Below, piece after piece: positions 4,656-7,311 of a stretch of DNA of 7,311 nt. Below the pieces are notes generated by a model. That model made no database searches. It was given only the letters and a program-made list of their open reading frames with translations, and was not told the DNA's origin. Position numbers and translations under genes: made by a program. This DNA is from Candidatus Dadabacteria bacterium (GTDB lineage: Bacteria; Desulfobacterota_D; UBA1144; Nemesobacterales; UBA2774), in assembly GCA_030632765.1 (NCBI GenBank), contig DAOVUC010000082.1:1-7311 (forward strand), written 5' to 3'. The first letter of the stretch is position 1. The number at the start of each line of letters is the position of its first letter.

Positions 4656-5255
4656 TCATAACAGCTTCTGCAAATCTTCATCGGAAAGCTCAATGGGCTC
4701 TACTGTTTCGTTAATATTAGCCCTGAAATTGCTGAGATCAACCCCGAGCAAATAGCACGTAAATAAAGATCTAATATGCTTGTGCATGACGACTAATACT
4801 TTTTCTCCGGGATAGGCAAGAGCAATGTCTTTGATAGTGCGTACTATCCGCTGCTGCACCTCTTCCAAAGTCTCGGGCCCGTTAGGTATCGGAATAGATA
4901 TATCCCCGTCTATCCACCATTTTTTGAAATCACCTTCTGGATCTGCAAGAAGATCGTCATACTTCTGCCCGTTCCAATCCCCGTGATCAAGCTCTCTTAA
5001 GTCTTGATAAATATCTAGCGGGATACCAATTTTATCAGTATAGGATTTAGATGTGTCGTGCGCCCTTTTAAGAGGACTAGTAACAATCCTGTCAAAGTTA
5101 AGCGCTTCGATTATTGGAAAAGTCTCTTCAATTTCCGCCCAACCTACATCACATAGAGGCAGATCAGTGGTACCGATAAGTCTGCCTTCCAAATTCCATG
5201 CTGTTTTACAATGACGTCCGAGATAAATTTTTGCTGTTTGCAGTGATTCGCTCAT
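4656..5255 (-). CDS. Histidine phosphatase family protein (phosphoglycerate mutase-like) with RHC variant motif
   Basis: The 199-residue product has the branch 1 histidine-phosphatase plan and a usual length for small phosphatases; it is shorter than true cofactor-dependent phosphoglycerate mutases. The catalytic set can be followed. R14-H15 occur in LGRHCKTAWN (12-21), where the family norm is RHGxTxWN. TSPLKRAHDT (59-68) gives the phosphate-binding R64, LRELDHGDWNG (86-96) the acid E88, and NGPETLEEVQQRI (125-137) the usual G-E helix start. VVMHKHIRS (155-163) carries the second histidine, H158. The nucleophile, both arginines, the glutamate and H158 are present, so activity is plausible despite Gly-to-Cys at residue 16. 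The substrate could be a sugar phosphate, alpha-ribazole phosphate or another small phosphoester. The ATG at 5253-5255 has only a weak GGA ribosome site. The gene lies 95 nt after the unassigned gene on the same strand and could share its transcript. Confidence 0.85.
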   Translation of the reverse strand: MSESLQTAKIYLGRHCKTAWNLEGRLIGTTDLPLCDVGWAEIEETFPIIEALNFDRIVTSPLKRAHDTSKSYTDKIGIPLDIYQDLRELDHGDWNGQKYDDLLADPEGDFKKWWIDGDISIPIPNGPETLEEVQQRIVRTIKDIALAYPGEKVLVVMHKHIRSLFTCYLLGVDLSNFRANINETVEPIELSDEDLQKLL

Positions 5256-5350
5256 GTAATTTTCCAGTTTTACTGACCTTTTTATATATAATTTTTTAAA
5301 TTAAATCAGGCATCAATATACCAAAGAGGCTATAATTTACAAGATAGAAG

Positions 5351-7039
5351 TCAATTAGCAGAACTTGCTTTTTGTTCTATTTTATCATCCTGCTGTTCTT
5401 GGATCAGACTACTTTTTTTAAGATCAGGCAAATATGTGCCGCCCAATTTAACATGCCCCTTGTCAACTCCGTCAGTCAGCCTATTTACGATATAATCCCT
5501 GTCTAACCCCATAATGTTAACACCGTGATCAGATTCAACCAGGCAAAGCATTTTCATGCCATTCCCATTCTTGTTAGCAAGCTCGTAAATAGCGGAATAA
5601 TTCAAAAGAGCCGCCTCTACAGTTCCACACGGGAGTGATGGGTTCCTGGCGCCTGCATAATATTCACTCTTTCCGAACCAGTTAGGATCGGGGTACCCGT
5701 GGAAATGAATTATTGGCAGACCGTTCTTTATAAGATCAGGAGTATAAAGAGCCGCCGCGAGAGCTTGAGCAAGAATTACATATGTATCAAAAGACGGTCT
5801 GATATCTTTTCGATTTAAGTCTACTCCCTTAGGAGTTTCTAAATGCAGCTTACCTTTAATAACACCAATCCTGACTATATCGCTATTAGGATCAAGGTTA
5901 GTTTTATTACTACCGGAACGCGATGTAGTTATCCAGATGTCAGGCAGCTGCTGAAAAATCGCTTTTCCCCGTATGACAGTTCTTACATACCACCTGCCCT
6001 CTTTATTCTCCCTGACCATATCATCATCGACACTTTCTACCTTGATCAACTTGTTCCATTTGGCTTTGCTTATAGTAACCGGGCCTTCATATCTTGGAGC
6101 CTCAGCCAAAGCTATGAAACCGTACGACACACCGGTTCTGCCCTCGAGAATCTTTTCAACAACATCCCTATGGGATTGCCTCTTTACTTTTTCACTAAAT
6201 TTAGACCCCTGCGGGAAGAGGTTCGTAGACTTTAGGAGCCTGCCTAGTTCTGCTAACTGTTTAGGAAAGACTGATTCTGAAGGATCGTACTCCCCTTTTT
6301 TAAAACGGTTAAGGACCGGCGGTCTTATTGGCGCGTAAATCTTCGGTATTAAAGAATTCCGGATAAAATCGTCTATCCCTTCGTTTAAATAAATAGAGTC
6401 TGAAAGATTCATATTCACCAGCGAGAACCTATCGGGAGCAATACCCATAATAATTACAGACATAGTTGCTATGAGGTTCTGTAATCCTATTGCTATCCTG
6501 CGATCATATGTAGTGCTTTGGTTCGCGAATTCCGGCTCTAAAGGCATAAGTGTAACTATTTGAGTATTAAAAGGGTCTTGCACATATCTTGCAGTAAAAT
6601 CATCAGCCCATCCGCTTACTCTAAGAATTTCCATTACCGACATATCAGGTCTTCGCAAATAGCCGTACATTCTCTCGGCTATACCACTTAAAAACGTCCT
6701 TGTCAGAGAATAGTCTCTTTTCACATCCACCACAGCATGAATGTTTCTCTTTACTTTTCTTGTGCGCAGCACTTTAGAGAGCAAATCATCGGGCAATTCA
6801 GCTGCTTCATCCCACGGAATTACTTGCACTCCATGTTCTTTTAATTTGTTTTCAAGTTTTTCTCTAAACTTTATTACGATCTGGTTTCCATAATTACGCG
6901 GTAAAGGCCTAAACGTTACCCTCACCCTTTTAGCCATCTCTAGAGGCTTCCTGGGATTAACCAAATCCTTTTGAACAGGCATTCCCGCTAAGCTAATAAT
7001 TGTTTTGAGTTCTAAATCTGCAAATTGCTGACTATCCAT
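5351..7039 (-). CDS. Hypothetical protein, 562 residues, family not recognised
   Basis: I cannot assign this protein. It is a long intact frame with ordinary globular composition and a good ribosome site (GGGAGAG at 7045-7051, 5 nt before the ATG), so it is surely a gene. There is no signal peptide and no clear membrane helix; the most hydrophobic stretch is 183-200 (AIGLQNLIATMSVIIMGI). The N-terminus is basic (RVRVTFRPLPRN, 38-49) and the last 15 residues are polar and probably disordered. The densest run of candidate functional residues is 443-510: IIHFHGYPDPNWF (443-455), SLPCGTVEAALLNYSAI (468-484) with Cys471, and CLVESDHGVNIMG (499-511). Clustered His, Cys, Asp and Glu there suggest a catalytic or metal site, but that is inference. 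Middle parts (330-410) look beta-rich. A nuclease or Argonaute-like role was considered, but no defining motif is present. It is probably cytoplasmic. Confidence 0.85.
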   Translation of the reverse strand: MDSQQFADLELKTIISLAGMPVQKDLVNPRKPLEMAKRVRVTFRPLPRNYGNQIVIKFREKLENKLKEHGVQVIPWDEAAELPDDLLSKVLRTRKVKRNIHAVVDVKRDYSLTRTFLSGIAERMYGYLRRPDMSVMEILRVSGWADDFTARYVQDPFNTQIVTLMPLEPEFANQSTTYDRRIAIGLQNLIATMSVIIMGIAPDRFSLVNMNLSDSIYLNEGIDDFIRNSLIPKIYAPIRPPVLNRFKKGEYDPSESVFPKQLAELGRLLKSTNLFPQGSKFSEKVKRQSHRDVVEKILEGRTGVSYGFIALAEAPRYEGPVTISKAKWNKLIKVESVDDDMVRENKEGRWYVRTVIRGKAIFQQLPDIWITTSRSGSNKTNLDPNSDIVRIGVIKGKLHLETPKGVDLNRKDIRPSFDTYVILAQALAAALYTPDLIKNGLPIIHFHGYPDPNWFGKSEYYAGARNPSLPCGTVEAALLNYSAIYELANKNGNGMKMLCLVESDHGVNIMGLDRDYIVNRLTDGVDKGHVKLGGTYLPDLKKSSLIQEQQDDKIEQKASSAN

Positions 7040-7080
7040 TATTTCTCTCCCACTTTATACATCCCCACTTTATACATCAT
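7039..7080 (-). CDS. Possible 13-codon leader ORF overlapping the start of the 562-residue protein gene
   Basis: On the - strand, an ATG at 7080-7078 opens a frame encoding MMYKVGMYKVGEK and ending in TAA at 7041-7039. The last A of that stop is the A of the downstream ATG (TAATG), the classic arrangement for translational coupling. The peptide is itself a repeat because the DNA is a 15-bp tandem duplication. The ribosome site ahead of it is poor (TGGGA close to the start), while the main gene has its own good site inside the ORF. Expression is uncertain. Confidence 0.25.
   Translation of the reverse strand: MMYKVGMYKVGEK
7050..7078. repeat. Two-copy 15-bp tandem repeat in the leader of the 562-residue protein gene
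   Basis: CCACTTTATACATC occurs at 7050-7063 and again at 7065-7078, a period of 15 nt. Shorter, imperfect CATCCCA units continue to about 7098. On the transcribed strand each unit reads GATGTATAAAGTGG, so the start-codon and purine-rich elements are duplicated. A unit length divisible by three keeps the leader frame open. Confidence 0.8.
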
Positions 7081-7311
7081 GCATCCCAATACATCCCATT
7101 GCCGGAGTGCCTTTCTTCTATTTCTGAACGTACGGACTCCGCACCCAATTTTCTAAATACAATCCCACAAATAGAACATGGACTCGTACTATGTAACTAA
7201 AAATATTACCCTCTATTAAATTCCTGATTAAACAATTCAAACAGCCTATCAATTATAGACTATTGAAAGAGGTTACTCAATAAATGCGGGCTACTAATTA
7301 TTAATCAACAG
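7079..7311. other. Upstream region of the 562-residue protein gene; no gene supported
   Basis: This A/T-rich 233-nt stretch probably holds the promoter of the downstream - strand gene. Candidates such as TTGATA (7247-7252) or TTGAAT nearby lack a convincing -10 partner, so I name none. A possible leader hairpin pairs CGGAGT (7103-7108) with ACTCCG (7136-7141) across a 27-nt loop. No coding frame of useful length is seen on either strand. Confidence 0.45.

Noticed and set aside
6287..6306. GTACTCCCCTTTTTTAAAAC, resembling the reverse complement of the repeat core
   Set aside because: It lacks the GCT of the core, lies inside the coding sequence of the 562-residue protein, and the resemblance does not extend, so it is probably chance.
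5351..7039. Argonaute/PIWI or nuclease identity for the 562-residue protein
   Set aside because: I could find no DEDX tetrad, PD-(D/E)XK, HNH or other nuclease signature, so no function was assigned.

Overview
The window reads as bacterial DNA, probably from an uncultured Gram-negative environmental bacterium. The support is indirect: Shine-Dalgarno sites, sigma70-type -10 boxes, Sec signal peptides on two small secreted proteins, and a bacterial type II tRNA-Ser sequence. No marker here fixes the phylum. Coding density is low for a bacterium, with several 250-480 nt stretches lacking a convincing gene, and the same repeat sits in four of the gaps.

Layout, left to right. (1) 2-172 (+) is the last 56 codons of a DUF4239/bestrophin-like membrane protein. 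(2) 173-648 has no gene but carries repeat copy R1 and an A/T palindrome. (3) 649-1692 (-) is an AI-2E/TqsA-type membrane transporter with a good extended -10 promoter. (4) 1744-1891 holds repeat R2, which has a degenerate inverted partner and so forms a fold-back element around a possible 27-codon ORF. (5) 1927-2739 (+) is a class I SAM-dependent methyltransferase, followed by repeat R3. (6) 3032-3328 (+) encodes a secreted protein with ten cysteines. (7) 3329-3718 is a C-rich gap without a clear gene. (8) 3719-4243 (+) is an exported SnoaL-like protein; repeat R4 begins at its stop codon. (9) 4481-4562 (-) is a tRNA-Ser(UGA) sequence intact through the T arm, but its 3' acceptor strand does not pair with the 5' strand. 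(10) 4656-5255 (-) is a histidine-phosphatase (phosphoglycerate mutase-like) protein with RHC in place of RHG. (11) 5351-7039 (-) is a 562-residue protein I cannot assign, with a leader that contains a 15-bp tandem duplication and a 13-codon upstream ORF overlapping its start by one base. (12) 7081-7311 has no gene I can support.

Two blocks differ in style. From about 173 to 4487 the genes are single, mostly on the + strand, widely spaced and punctuated by repeats, which looks like accessory DNA. From 4488 to the right end everything is on the - strand and no repeat copy is present. The boundary falls where the tRNA-Ser loses its acceptor stem, suggesting an insertion, deletion or assembly junction there. 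No pathway links the genes. I see no CRISPR array, transposase, integrase, toxin-antitoxin pair or defence system. The strongest leads are the repeat family, the damaged tRNA and the unassigned 562-residue protein.
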